Source of the DNA: Paramyrothecium sp. XJ0827
Lineage: Eukaryota; Ascomycota; Sordariomycetes; Hypocreales; Stachybotryaceae
DNA: 64,000 nucleotides
NCBI GenBank assembly: GCA_020881915.1
Contig: JAJFPB010000006.1
Coordinates: 744,001 to 808,000 of the forward strand
Direction of reading: 5' to 3'
In this document: piece by piece, positions 26,560 through 37,994 of the stretch
Layout of the letters: each line of letters begins with the position of its first letter
Numbering within the stretch: the stretch's first letter is position 1
Made by a program: the position numbers and the translations under genes
The notes under the pieces: model-generated
Seen by the model: the letters and a program-made list of their open reading frames with translations, nothing else
The model's database searches: none
What the model was told of the DNA's origin: nothing

Positions 26560-28150
26560 CTATTATACCTAAAGTAATATTAAAAATAGTAGGTAAGTTA
26601 ACTAAGCTAATCCCTAAGGGAAAGGAGGTAGTCTACCCTATAGCACTAAGGCCTCTACCTACTAAGGTCACTCCTAAGAAAACCCCCTTAGGAGATAATA
26701 TTATTATAGGTAAAGACCTAGTTTCTTAATTAGATTCTAATAATAATAATAAAATTACTGCCCTATAAGTAAAAGTCCAAGAGAATATTAGGATTATTAA
26801 TAAAAAGCTTAATTAACTCTAAGATAATATTCTTAATACTTATTAAGCCTATAAACTAAAGTAGCTTATTAAAATCTTTAAGAAGGAAATAGCTAATATA
26901 GTATAACTTTATATAGAGGAATCTAAGAAAAATAGGGAAATACTTAAATAACTTTAGAATATAAACCTTAGTAGAGCTATAGGGGCCTAAAAAGATAAAA
27001 AAGCTATTCTATAAACTAGAAAGCCTAAGCCCTTTAATAGTACCCTAAGTAAGCTCTAAATATTTATTATATTACTTAAAGTATATTACCTAGATTATCT
27101 CTTACTCTTTATATAAGACTATAATAGGGTTATATTTATAGCTTATAATTTAATTAGAAAAGTATAAACCTAGTTTAAGTCTATACTCTAAGACTATATA
27201 AATAATACTTCTATTTTCTAGATAGACTATATTAAATATATCTTTATAAGCTTCTAGAAGTTTAAGGAAGAAATTAAATATATTTTTAGAATAACTAATA
27301 AAATATAAGATACTAAGAGAGCCCTTAACTTACTTAAATAAATTAGGTCCTATACTAAGCTTATTATTAAATTCCTTTATATTACTATACTACTTTATTA
27401 GCTAGAGGATGTTCTAAAGAAGATCTTCTATAATAAAGTAAAACCTAATATAAAAAATAAGCTTATTAAAGTTAAATATAATAAGATCTTATTATTAGAA
27501 TATATATATAAAGTAGTAGAAATTAATAACTATAATTAGGAATACTATAAAGAAAGGGGATAAGAAGATAAGATAAAGAAATTTAAAACCTCTTATTAGG
27601 TAAACTAAGAAAAGAAGAAATTTATTCCTATAAGCTATAGTACTATAGTAGGACCTATAGAAATTAATATTATTTAGAAATAAGGAAAAGACTTCTTCTA
27701 CTATAATTATAGAAAAAAGGGATATTATATATAGGACTACAGAAGTAAGCCCTAAGATAGAAAGAAAACCCATTTCTAGCCAGTCTAGGAAGACTAATAC
27801 TATATTAATATAATTAAAAAACAATTAATTAATATTATTACTAAATAGGAACCTACTAAGGATATCCCCAACTAATAAATAATAATTAAAGATATCTCTA
27901 ATATTACTAGCCTAATTAACTTATTATAAGGAACCCCTATAGTTAGTAAACCCTTAAATAATAAATTAGAATCTAGTATAGGAACCGCCGAAGGTACCCC
28001 ACTCCTACTTAACTATATATTAATTAAAGCCAGAACTAAGTAATATAATCTACTTTTTAGAGATTAGGAAGTATATATCTAAGTAGTAACTATAAAGATA
28101 GCTATAAGCCTATAGGGAGTAAGATTTATTATTAACTCTTAATATAACCC
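26560..28150 (+). pseudogene. Gag relic of the Gypsy element
   Basis: Translation shows a degraded retrotransposon Gag core (around 27040-27480, with segments such as FKEEIKYIFRITNKI) and a zinc-knuckle remnant near 27690-27745 (YYNYRKKGYYI), in which the cysteines have become tyrosine. Many in-frame TAA/TAG codons. Confidence 0.75.
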
Positions 28151-28174
28151 CCTATTTAACCCTAATTACTATAG

Positions 28175-28355
28175 GCATAATAAGATCTTATGGGTGTCCT
28201 ACGTGGTATACCAATGTCTAATCTACCTTGCTACTAAAGCAAAATAAAACGCATTCCCTACGCGCGCATAAGGTACTAAAAAGAAAAACCCTACTACCCA
28301 CGGGACCGAACCCGGCCCCATAGAGATCAGCTATATAGAAGACAGTCTCTGCTAC
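28175..28355 (-). mobile_element. GC-normal island, possible tRNA-derived SINE
   Basis: Roughly 180 bp of normal composition, including CGCGCGC, sit between the gag and protease relics of the otherwise AT-rich Gypsy element. On the minus strand a GGGTTCGGTCCC motif (about 28302-28313) resembles a Pol III B box, and a degenerate A-box-like sequence lies upstream of it near 28355-28370. This fits a tRNA-headed SINE but could be a retained patch of the element. No clean target duplication was found. Confidence 0.4.
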
Positions 28356-28359
28356 TACT

Positions 28360-31300
28360 ATAACTATAAAAAATATAAGGTAGAAAAAATATACCTTTAT
28401 AGGGAAATAGAACCTAAAATAATAGGTACTACAGAGAAAGAATATATCTAGGAATATAAAGAGTATTACTACCTATATTAAACCTACTATAGATATACTA
28501 TCTATATAAAAGAGATAAGTAATAAACTACCTATTAGTATTAGAGAAGCTAAATAGAGAATTAATAAGATCCCTATATAAAGTAATTAAGTAAAAAATAA
28601 GATCTATTAACTATAATTAGGCTATAGAGCAATAGAAGAAAGTAATAAATTATTACTATAGTTTAAAAGTAAGAATAAGTAGAATAGTAAGAGTACTATA
28701 TTAACTTTATAGTCTAGGGTATAATTATTAATACTAAGGTAGATATTAGTACTAAGAAAAATTATATTAATCTTAACTTTATAAACTAATATAAAATCCT
28801 ATAAAGAAGGAAGAAAAAACTATATAAAGCTATAAATATAGAAGGAGTTCCTTTTGCCTATAATAAGGGACTAATAGATAAAGAGGTAATTCTTTATATA
28901 ATAATATAGGGAACTACTTATAATATTACTCTTAATATAGTATAAGTATAATTTAATATACTTCTAGGTAAACTATAGCTAAAGGACTAAAGACCTACCT
29001 TTAATTAGAATACTAGCTAAGTTATAATAGTAGAATTATAATAGCCTTAAATAAGGAAAAGAAAATAAAGAAATAAGAAAGAAGTAAATATTTATAATAA
29101 AACCCTATCTAGGAAAGGAAGGGTCCTCCTGAGATAGAAGGATTAATAGGTAAAAGCTAAAGTATTAATTAATAATAGAATATAACCTAGTATATAATAT
29201 AAATAAAGCCAAGTAATATCTACCTATAAGTAAAAAGTAATTAACCTTATTTATACTTTTATATATAATATTAAGAAGTAAATATAAGTAAAGTAAGAAG
29301 TAGAAAATAGGCTTATAAATATCCTAGAAAAGTACTACAAATATATAAAGCTATTTATAGAAAACCTAGAAAGTAAACTCCCTAAATACTTAAAATAGGA
29401 CTATAAAATCTACCTAATTAATAGAAAAAAGACCTACTTCTTACTAATTTATAATCTTAATACTAAAGAACTAAAAATATTAAAAGAATATATTAATAAG
29501 AACCTTAAAAAAGGATATATCTAATAGTTAATATTACTAGCTAAATACTTTATTATATTTATTCTAAAAAAGAATAGAAAACTTTATCTATATATAGATT
29601 ATTACTAACTAAATAATATTATAATAAAAGATAGAATACCTTTATTCCTTATTACTAAAATAAGAGATTATTTATATAGTAAAACCATTTTTACTATACT
29701 TAATCTTAAAGGTACCTATAATCTAATTAGAATAAAGAAAGGAGATAAATAGAAGACTATATTTTATATAAAATTTAGATTCTTTAAAATCTTAGTAATA
29801 CTATTTAGCCTAACTAATATACTAGCTATATTCTAATATATAATTAACTATATTTTAAGAGAATTTATAAATAACTTTATTACTATTTACTTAAATAATA
29901 TACTTATTTTCTTAGAAAATAAAGAATAATATAAAGAGTATATATATAAAGTGCTCTAGGTACTATAAGATACTAAACTCCTAGTAGAACCTACTAAGAG
30001 TAACTTCTATATATATAAAGTAGACTTCCTTAGATATATTATTTAACCTAATAAGATTTAAATAAAGAAAAGTAAAATTATAGTAATTAAAGAATAGAAA
30101 CCCCCTATAAATAATATTAAAGATATTTAGAGTTTCCTAGGATTTATAAACTATTATAAATACTTTATTAAATACTTTAGAAAGATTACTAAATTACTAA
30201 TAGACTTAATCTAAAAAGATATACCCTTTAAGTAGACCCTAGAGACCTAATAAGCCTTTAAGGAGATTAAGAAATAAATTATTAGTAAATCTATATTAGT
30301 AACTTTTAATTTAAAGAAGTAAATTATCCTAGAAACTAATATCTCTAACTATACCCTTAGCACCACTATTAGGTAAATAGGAAATAATAGACTTCTATAC
30401 CTTATTACTTTCTAATCTAAGAAAATTACTAGACCCCTACTTTACTACCCTATTTATAATAAAGAATTTATAGTAATTATTAAAGTATTTAAAGAATTCT
30501 AATATTACCTTATAGATATAGAATATAAGATTAAGGTCTATATTAATTATAGAAATATTACTTACTTTATTATAATTTAAACCCTAATAGTAAGATAAGT
30601 CTACTATATAGAAATACTTATACCCTTTAATTATAAAATTATTTATTAAAAAGGATCTAAGAATAAATATACTAATATACTTAGCTAGAAAAGTAAATAT
30701 AAGTAAGAAATCCCTAAAGTAATATAATAGCTACTATATCTAAACTTAGAAGGGAACTATAAGTAGAAAACTATTAATCTAATTAAAACCTATAGAATTA
30801 AAATAGAAGATAAGTAATATAATAAAATTAGAGAATAGAGTAAAAAATATATTATATATATTATAGAAATATCTATAGAAGTAAGTATAGAATATAGTAT
30901 AGTACTTATATATAATAACTAAATATAGATCCTAGAAGAAATATAAGAAGAAATTCTAATTAAAATCCATAGGTACTATACCATTAGATATAAGGGAATT
31001 AGAAAAACTATAGAAGTAATATATTAAATATATAATTACCCTAAAATAAAGAAAGATATAAAAAGAGTTATAAGGAAATATAATCTCTATAATAAAACTA
31101 AAGCCTTAAGATATAAATCCTATAAATACCTTAAATTACTACTAGTACTAACTAGACCTTAGTAATTAATTTTATAGGACTTTATTATTAAGCTCCCCTA
31201 ATTAAAGAAACTAAGCTCTAAAGATAGCTATAATAGTATTTTTATTATTATTAATAGGCTTACTAAATATATTTACTTTATTACCTATAATAAGGTAACT

Positions 31301-32060
31301 AATACTAAAGATATAGTATATTACTTTTATAAGTATATTATAAGCTAATATAGTATACTAGAAGAAATTATTTCTAATAGAGGACCTATATTTATATTTA
31401 AATTCTAGTAAGAATTAGTAGCTTTCTTAGATATTAATTATAAGCTAAGTACTACTTATTACCTATAAATAAATAAATAAATAAAATATATAAACTAAAC
31501 CTTAGAATAATACCTCTATTATTATATTAATTACTAATAGAAGGACTAGGTAAAATAGCTACCTATAGTATAATACTATTATAATAGTACTAAGTTAGAA
31601 ATTACTAAAATATTACTATTTTATATAAATTATAGGGTTAAATTAATTATTAAGTATATTAAATATAAAGAACCCCTTAATAAACTAGCTATTATTAAAG
31701 TAAAAGAACTTAAACTATTATATAATATAATAAAATAAGAAATTTTATTTATAAATTAGAAAATAAAGAAATATTATAATATAAAAAGATTACTAGAGCT
31801 AATCTTTGAGGAGAGAGATATAATCTACTTACTTAGAAAAAATATAAAAATAATATAACTAAGTAATAAGCTAGACTATAAAAAACTTAGACCCTTTAAA
31901 ATCTTATATAGAATTAAAGATATTAATTATAAATTAGAATTATCTAATATAATAAAATATTACCTAGTATTCTATATTATACTTTTAGAACTAGTACTAA
32001 ATAATAAATCTATAGAAGAATCTATTAAGGTACTTATAGAAGAAGAAGAATATAAAGTAG
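28360..32060 (+). pseudogene. Pol relic (protease, RT, RNase H, integrase) of the Gypsy element
   Basis: Domains still readable through RIP stops are: an aspartic-protease region ending near 29010 (FNILLGKL); reverse transcriptase about 29400-30000 (LYLYIDYY and, in the catalytic-loop position, IYLNNILIF, where the usual YxDD aspartates are Asn); an RNase H region about 30240-30600; a zinc-binding/integrase region about 30950-31900 (IISNRGPIF, in place of a usual SDRG-type motif); and a chromo-like tail to about 32000. Stops replace Gln and Trp codons throughout. Confidence 0.82.
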
Positions 32061-32884
32061 AATAAATACTTATATATAAATAAACTAAAAATAGAGAAGA
32101 ATTATACTTTATTAAATAGAGAAATTATAATAATAGTAAAAATACTTAGGAACCCCTAGAATACCTGGGAAATACTAAATAAAAAATTACCTAGTTCTAG
32201 ATATAGGTTTAGATAGGGAATTAAAATTAAAACTAGCTATATTTTAATTAATAATACTAAAACCTTCTACTAGCTAAACTAATCTAACTAACTACTAAAT
32301 ATCTATAGAAGAAGCCTTGGCATTAGCCTTAGTTACCTTGCAATTAAATAGCTTAGTACCTTTTACTTTAACCTTAGTATATATTATATAAATCCAATTT
32401 AACTTTGCAACTACCTTAGTAACTAATACTATTATCTCCTCCTCCTAGTAAAATAAACTCTTATACTAATTAAGAAGATAATTTACTAAGAACCAAGGAA
32501 GTTAGAAATTATATAAGTATAAATAAAAAAGAATAGGGAATAAATAATAAGAAGTAATAAGAACCTTATTATAAGAATAGCTATAATTAGTATATTTGCT
32601 ATAATAAGTTTTCTTATAAGGAAATTTATACTTATACTTATATTTAAAATAATAAGAATATAATATATTAGTAGGCTCTTTAAAGATAGTAGTAAAATAA
32701 AATAATAACTTATACTTAAGGGTTTTTTAGGATTTAGATTTTTTAATATAACCTAATATAGTATTAGTATACTAGTAGGAGAATAAAGAAAAGAAAAAGG
32801 GACCTATATATATAATAGGGACTAATAATCTTAAGTATATCTAATACTAGGCTATAAGACTTGGCCTTAAGAAGAGAAGTATTA

Positions 32885-33495
32885 TATTATAACCTAACCT
32901 AAAGGTTATAACTAAGCCATAGAATATTATATAATATAATATATAAATACTATACTAGCCTTAGGCTACTAGCCTTAAGATAGACTAGTCCCTATACTAT
33001 TAATATAATCTACAGGCTAGCTCTAATATACTAGCCTAAATTAGATATTAATATAAAAGAGAGACTAGAAGTAAGAGACTAGAAATAAAAGGATAGAAAT
33101 AGGAAAATATCTAATAAGGATAGGGACCTATATAGAAGAAGATTCCTATAAATAAGGTTAGAAACATAGAAATACTACTAGAGGGATTACCTTCTACAAT
33201 GCTCCTAGGAGCATTATATACTATGATCCTAGGAGTGCCCTCCTATATACTCCAGGAAAGGGAATTATATATATAGATAGGAGGTTCTATATATTATATT
33301 TAGACTAGAACCTACTAGCTATTAATAATATATAGTCCCTAAGATAATCTTTATTATATTATTCTCTTATAGATTAGTAATAACCCCTTATATGCTTTAG
33401 ATACTTTTCTATTATTCTATCTAAGGATAAATAAAACCCTAATAATTCTTAGTTACCCTATACCTTTCGGTATAAGGCTACCCCCAATTATTACA
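32885..33495 (+). repeat. Right LTR of the Gypsy element
   Basis: 611 bp, collinear with the left LTR. It ends ATTATTACA, preserving the canonical CA end, and is followed by the TTTTA duplication. Confidence 0.9.
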
Positions 33496-33500
33496 TTTTA

Positions 33501-33878
33501 TATTACTATTCTTTAAATAACTTTATTATAGTAATTTAATTTAACTTTATTAAGACTAGATAATATATATTACTATAGAACTTAGTATTATTAACTTTAA
33601 CTTTATTACTAGTATTACTATAACTATAGCTATAAGACCTTAGTAGTATAATAATATCTTAATAGCTCTATTAAGTTCCTATATATTAGAATAGATAGCT
33701 TAAGCCTTATAAGTGCCTATAGTATATTATATTTATTATAAATATCTTTATTATTAACTTTATTATTATTATATCTAAGGTTCTAGGTATTAGATCTTCC
33801 TATTAAATTATTTTTATTATATCTAAGTCCCTATTTAAAATTCTTAAATTTAGGTTATTTTAATAAATCTTTTAATAA
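33501..33878 (-). repeat. Right arm of the long inverted repeat, outer part
   Basis: 378 bp continuing the right arm after the Gypsy insertion. It is the reverse complement of about 23962-24340, for example ACTATTCTTTAAATAACTTT near 33507. Similarity ends near 33878. Confidence 0.83.
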
Positions 33879-35303
33879 AATAGTAAAATAAAGAACTAGA
33901 ACTAGAATACTAATAAAGAAAAATAATTAGTTTTTATATCTAATAAAAAAATATACTTAGTAAAGATAGAGTAGTAGAAAAAGTATTATATTATAAGTAC
34001 TTAATATTAGTACTAAGACTTTATATAACTTTAGATTAATCTTTATATTTATAAAATTTAGTAGTAAATAAATAGTTAATATATACTTAGTTATATAGGC
34101 TACTTATATTTTTATAATCTTTTTAGTAATTATTAAGTAGTATCTTTATAAGTAGTAATTATTAATAACTATTATAGTAGTTTTCTTAAAATAATTAAAA
34201 GATATATATATATTTAAAAGGGAATAATTATACTCTCTTTTTCTTTTACTAATAGAAAAAGTATTAAATTATACCTTAGAGTTAACCTAAGTAATATTAT
34301 CTTATTTAGGTTTTATTTATTAATAGCTTACTTACTATAGCTCCTTAAAGGTTCTCTTATAAAGAGAGTACCTACTAACTTTTAATATTATTTAATTTTA
34401 TATATAAAGGGATTATATATAAAGAGATTATAAATATAAATATTAAGCCCTATAGTAGTAATATATTACCTACTTAATCCTTTATATAATACTATACTAT
34501 ATACCCTAATATATTATTTACTACTATATAGTAATATAATAAGTCTTATATTAATTAAATAATTTATTTATTAGGCTAATAAAGCTTAGAAATAATCTAG
34601 AGTATATAAATCCTATATTATATAACTAAATACTACCTTAGCTTCCCCTATATTTAATTCTATATATAAATTATAAAAAGTACTTAAAAATAAGATCTTT
34701 ACTTATAATTAATTAGATTATAAAACTCTTTACTTATTATAATTTATAATATATATTTCTTTTAAGAAAAAATATAAAATTATAAATAATAATACTAAAA
34801 GAGAAATTTAGTATTTTAATTATATTCTAAGCTATAATATAATCTTACTTACTTCTTTTTATATTCTTAGAAGAGAATTATAAAATATATTTTTTTTAAA
34901 AACTTTTATTAGATTTATATTTATAATATTAAAAATATAACATAAATAAGAAAATAATAAAAATAATAAAAATATAGAAAAAATTAATTATTATTATTTA
35001 TAATAATTAATAAAAAAAAGGTAGTAATTCTAGGGTTTAGATCTAATAAAATATATTTAAATCTATAATAAAGAATATATTTAAATATAATACTTAAGTA
35101 ATTTTATAAAAATATTAAAGTTATATAAAAATTATAAAAGAGATCTAATATAAATTACTTTTCTTAAAAATAAAGAACTTAAATATAATCCTTATTAACT
35201 TAGTTTCTTTAGAATAAGACTCTAGAAGCTTTAGCTATAGCTCTAGATTACTTAATTAAAGCTTAATTTACTTTACTTAAACTTTAGATCTAAAAGTAGA
35301 AGT
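33879..35303. other. AT-rich, RIP-like decayed DNA
   Basis: No recognisable domain, terminal repeat or open frame of interest. TA-rich with stops in all frames, like the rest of the block. Possibly older transposon remains. Confidence 0.65.
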
Positions 35304-35308
35304 AGACT

Positions 35309-35919
35309 TATAATGACCGGGCCTGGACCTAAGTACAGGGTAGGTGGTTTTGTGGTTTATTATTTAATATAGGGAACGGGATTCCCTCTTAAAGTAATAG
35401 ATCACTTATTACTAGTCTATAAGACTTCTTCTCTAGAAGCTAGTTAAAGGATATCTTGGGGACTATATATTATTAATAGCTAGTAGGTTCTAGTCTAGGT
35501 ATAATATATAGAACCTCCTATCTATATATATAGTTCTCTGCCTCTGGAGCGCTAGATTACCTATTAGTTATGATCTAATAGTTCTTACTAGATTATAGTA
35601 AAGCTATAATCTATTAATCTATATTAGTAGGTTTCCTGTAGCTCCTTTATTATTTATAGGAATCTTCTTCTATATAGGTCTTTATTTATATTAGATCTTT
35701 TTATTCTTAGCCTCTTATTCCTAGCCTATTGGTTCTAGCCTTCTTTTTGTACTAGTATTATATTTGGGCTAGTATATTAGTAGCTGGCTTGTAGTCTGTA
35801 CTAGTAGTGCGGGGCTGGCTCTTTTTGAGGCTAGTAGCCCTAAGGCTGGTGCAACGTTCATGTGCAATGTTATATGATTTTTCTACGGCTTAGTTATAAC
35901 CTTGGGTCAGGTCGTAACA
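35309..35919 (-). mobile_element. Solo LTR related to the Gypsy LTRs
   Basis: 611 bp, the same length as the two Gypsy LTRs but in reverse orientation. On the minus strand it starts TGTTACGACCTGACCCAAGG, matching the start of those LTRs, and shares several blocks such as ACTAGAACCTACTAGCTATT. It is flanked by a perfect 5-bp duplication AGACT (35304-35308 and 35920-35924). No internal region is attached, so it is a solo LTR left by recombination. It is richer in GC than the Gypsy copies. Confidence 0.9.
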
Positions 35920-36110
35920 AGACTTTAGTAAGATAGTTTTTTACTATATACTTTATTACTATTTTTAAATAATTTAAGCCACGTAGCTTGATTTGGTCTA
36001 GCTTATATCTAAATAGATAGATAACCGGCTAATCACACGTGGAAGCGACTGGAGAAAAGATAATGCATCGCCGCTCATGCAACTATCTCATCTCACCTTA
36101 ATAATCTAGG

Positions 36111-36140
36111 CATCCATGAAGTTTCCATCCATGAAGTTTC
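36111..36140 (+). repeat. 15-bp tandem duplication upstream of the ADP-ribosylglycohydrolase gene
   Basis: CATCCATGAAGTTTC occurs twice in perfect tandem, 55-84 bp before the start codon, followed by a partial third copy. It may be an incidental promoter duplication. Confidence 0.8.
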
Positions 36141-36194
36141 CATCTATTCATCTGTGCTTGCATCTTTCCGATTCTTGGGTTTAATCTAACCGAG

Positions 36195-37214
36195 ATGTCT
36201 GCTCAAACTATCTCGCCGTCGACATTAACTGAGGACCACACTGCTCGCTCCGCCCGCGAATCCCGCGTTGTTGGTGCCTTACTCGGGGTTCACGCTGGCG
36301 ACTCCCTAGGTGCTACAGTCGAGTTTAGCCCTCATGCCAGCCTTGCGAAGGAATACCCCAATGGTGTACGAGATATTATTGGTGGTGGCCCGTTCTCATG
36401 GCCTCCTGGCCATGCAACTGACGATACCGATATGACTCGTGGAGTCCTTCTCGCCTATCGGGACTTGCAGCCTGGCGACGACGTTGCGCGCCTTGCTGGT
36501 GATCACTTCATCCGGTGGCTGCGCGGTGACTGGCCGGACAGAAAGAAAGGGAGCTATCCCAAGGACATTGGGGGCGCTACGGCCGATGGGTTGCATAAAT
36601 ACAAAAGAACCAGAGATCCCGACCGCGCGGGGGCTGGGCCTGGGCGGGCGGGGAATGGAAGCTTGATGCGATGTATACCGACTGGTTTGTTTCAGACGGA
36701 TCCTCAGAAGCTGATTATAGAAAGCGAACGTATTAGCAAGATTACCCACAATGATAGGAGTTGCACGATATCCTGTGCAGCCTACAACGCCATTGTATCC
36801 AAGCTTATCGACGGGGAGTCCCCAACTGAAGCCGTTGCCGCCGGACACCAAGTCGCCCGCACACTTGAGGGAGCTTCATTCAAGCGAGTCTCGCGAGGAA
36901 TCGAGCTGGGCAAGACTCTGAGCATATCAATGATGGCCCAGGAGGGACCACCGAGTCAGTTGCCGGGACATTGCAGTGGTTTCGTGTTGGACTCTCTAAG
37001 TGTTGCGGTCGCAGCAGTCTTGGACACTCGAACCCTGGAGGATGTATTGGTGGACGTTGTCCGTATTGGGTGGGATACAGATACAAATGCAGCGATTGCT
37101 GGAGGACTCCTAGGTGCTAGAGATGGAGATGTGGCGATCCCTCAAAGATGGAAGGATAAGCTGCAATTCGGGGCTGAGTTCACGAACATTGCATTGGATT
37201 TATTGCGAAGGTAA
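36195..37214 (+). CDS. ADP-ribosylglycohydrolase (DraG/ARH family)
   Basis: A 339-residue intronless frame. These enzymes remove ADP-ribose from modified proteins or related substrates using two metal ions. The N-terminus carries GALLGVHAGDSLGATVEF. Metal-ligand motifs are ATDDTDM (D76, D77, D79) and WDTDTNAAIAGG (D294, D296); GNGSLMRCIP and ITHNDRSC are further family blocks. All key acidic residues are present, so an active enzyme is expected. No signal peptide or membrane segment, so probably cytosolic. It lies immediately right of the decayed transposon block, 275 bp from the solo LTR. Lack of introns and a bacterial-looking family allow, but do not prove, horizontal origin. The exact substrate cannot be told. 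Confidence 0.9.
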   Translation: MSAQTISPSTLTEDHTARSARESRVVGALLGVHAGDSLGATVEFSPHASLAKEYPNGVRDIIGGGPFSWPPGHATDDTDMTRGVLLAYRDLQPGDDVARLAGDHFIRWLRGDWPDRKKGSYPKDIGGATADGLHKYKRTRDPDRAGAGPGRAGNGSLMRCIPTGLFQTDPQKLIIESERISKITHNDRSCTISCAAYNAIVSKLIDGESPTEAVAAGHQVARTLEGASFKRVSRGIELGKTLSISMMAQEGPPSQLPGHCSGFVLDSLSVAVAAVLDTRTLEDVLVDVVRIGWDTDTNAAIAGGLLGARDGDVAIPQRWKDKLQFGAEFTNIALDLLRR

Positions 37215-37994
37215 CTGGCCTGTTATACCTTTCTTCCTGGGCATATCTCAGCTTGCTTCTTACTTATGTTCATGGCTATGGAGCATTGTTATAACACATC
37301 TTTTGATAAATTCCCAAGATAATCTCTGATGGTTTAAACACATGTCTTGTGTGGCCATTAGTGCATGAAAGCTCCGCCTTGAAGTCGACTCAAATCATGT
37401 CATCTTGAAGACCGGCAACCTAACGAGCGGTTCAATTTATATTAGAAATTAGAGTAACGTAATAACCACATAGTATCACCATTACTAAAGCTTGAGCTTT
37501 TGGCAAGGCACTTTTGTTCAACAAAGGCCGTCCTACACCCACGTGTGGAAACAATAGAGCAGATCGCTCTCATGAAAAAACATCTTTGTCTTTATCTACC
37601 CCACCAGCTGATCCGCACTGCGTATAATGAGCCTCAAATTATATCCTCCATTGGTGAAATACATTGTCTACGTAGATTAATTCGGATTTGCCGGCAGGAA
37701 CAAAAGTTTGGTTATGCTGGTAATGCTGCAGTTTGTAGATCGTTACCTTCCTCATTTGGATCTCTGCACTGTTAATCGTATGTTTCCCATATAACCCTCC
37801 CTGTAAATAGAAGTTTGTGCGTAAGCATTATATAATAATGCTGATGGCATGTGCCGTTTCTGCAAGGTAACCTTGAAGTGGGATATTTGTAATCGCCGGT
37901 CAAAAGAGCTATAAGTTGAGGTACCCAATCGCTTAATACTATTCCATCAGACGCAGAGATTACTGGGGGCACGCAGCTTTCCAATTCCTTCACA
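37215..37994. other. Intergenic between the ADP-ribosylglycohydrolase and tyrosinase genes
   Basis: GC-normal and without a convincing gene. Short frames at 37500-37775 and 37772-38029 (minus) have no domain. Confidence 0.5.

Larger units (their letters stand above)
25922..33495 (+). mobile_element. Ty3/Gypsy LTR retrotransposon, decayed, 7574 bp
   Basis: Two LTRs of exactly 611 bp (25922-26532 and 32885-33495) enclose gag and pol relics in the order gag, protease, reverse transcriptase, RNase H, integrase. The domain order defines Ty3/Gypsy. A 5-bp target duplication TTTTA flanks it (25917-25921 and 33496-33500). Coding frames are full of TAA and TAG where Gln and Trp codons would be expected, the signature of C-to-T mutation by RIP. 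The element is dead. A purine-rich tract (about 32869-32882) precedes the right LTR. Confidence 0.93.

Noticed and set aside
27495..27824. 109-residue hydrophobic minus-strand frame
   Set aside because: Antisense to the gag relic; AT-rich DNA read in this frame gives Phe/Leu/Ile-rich nonsense.
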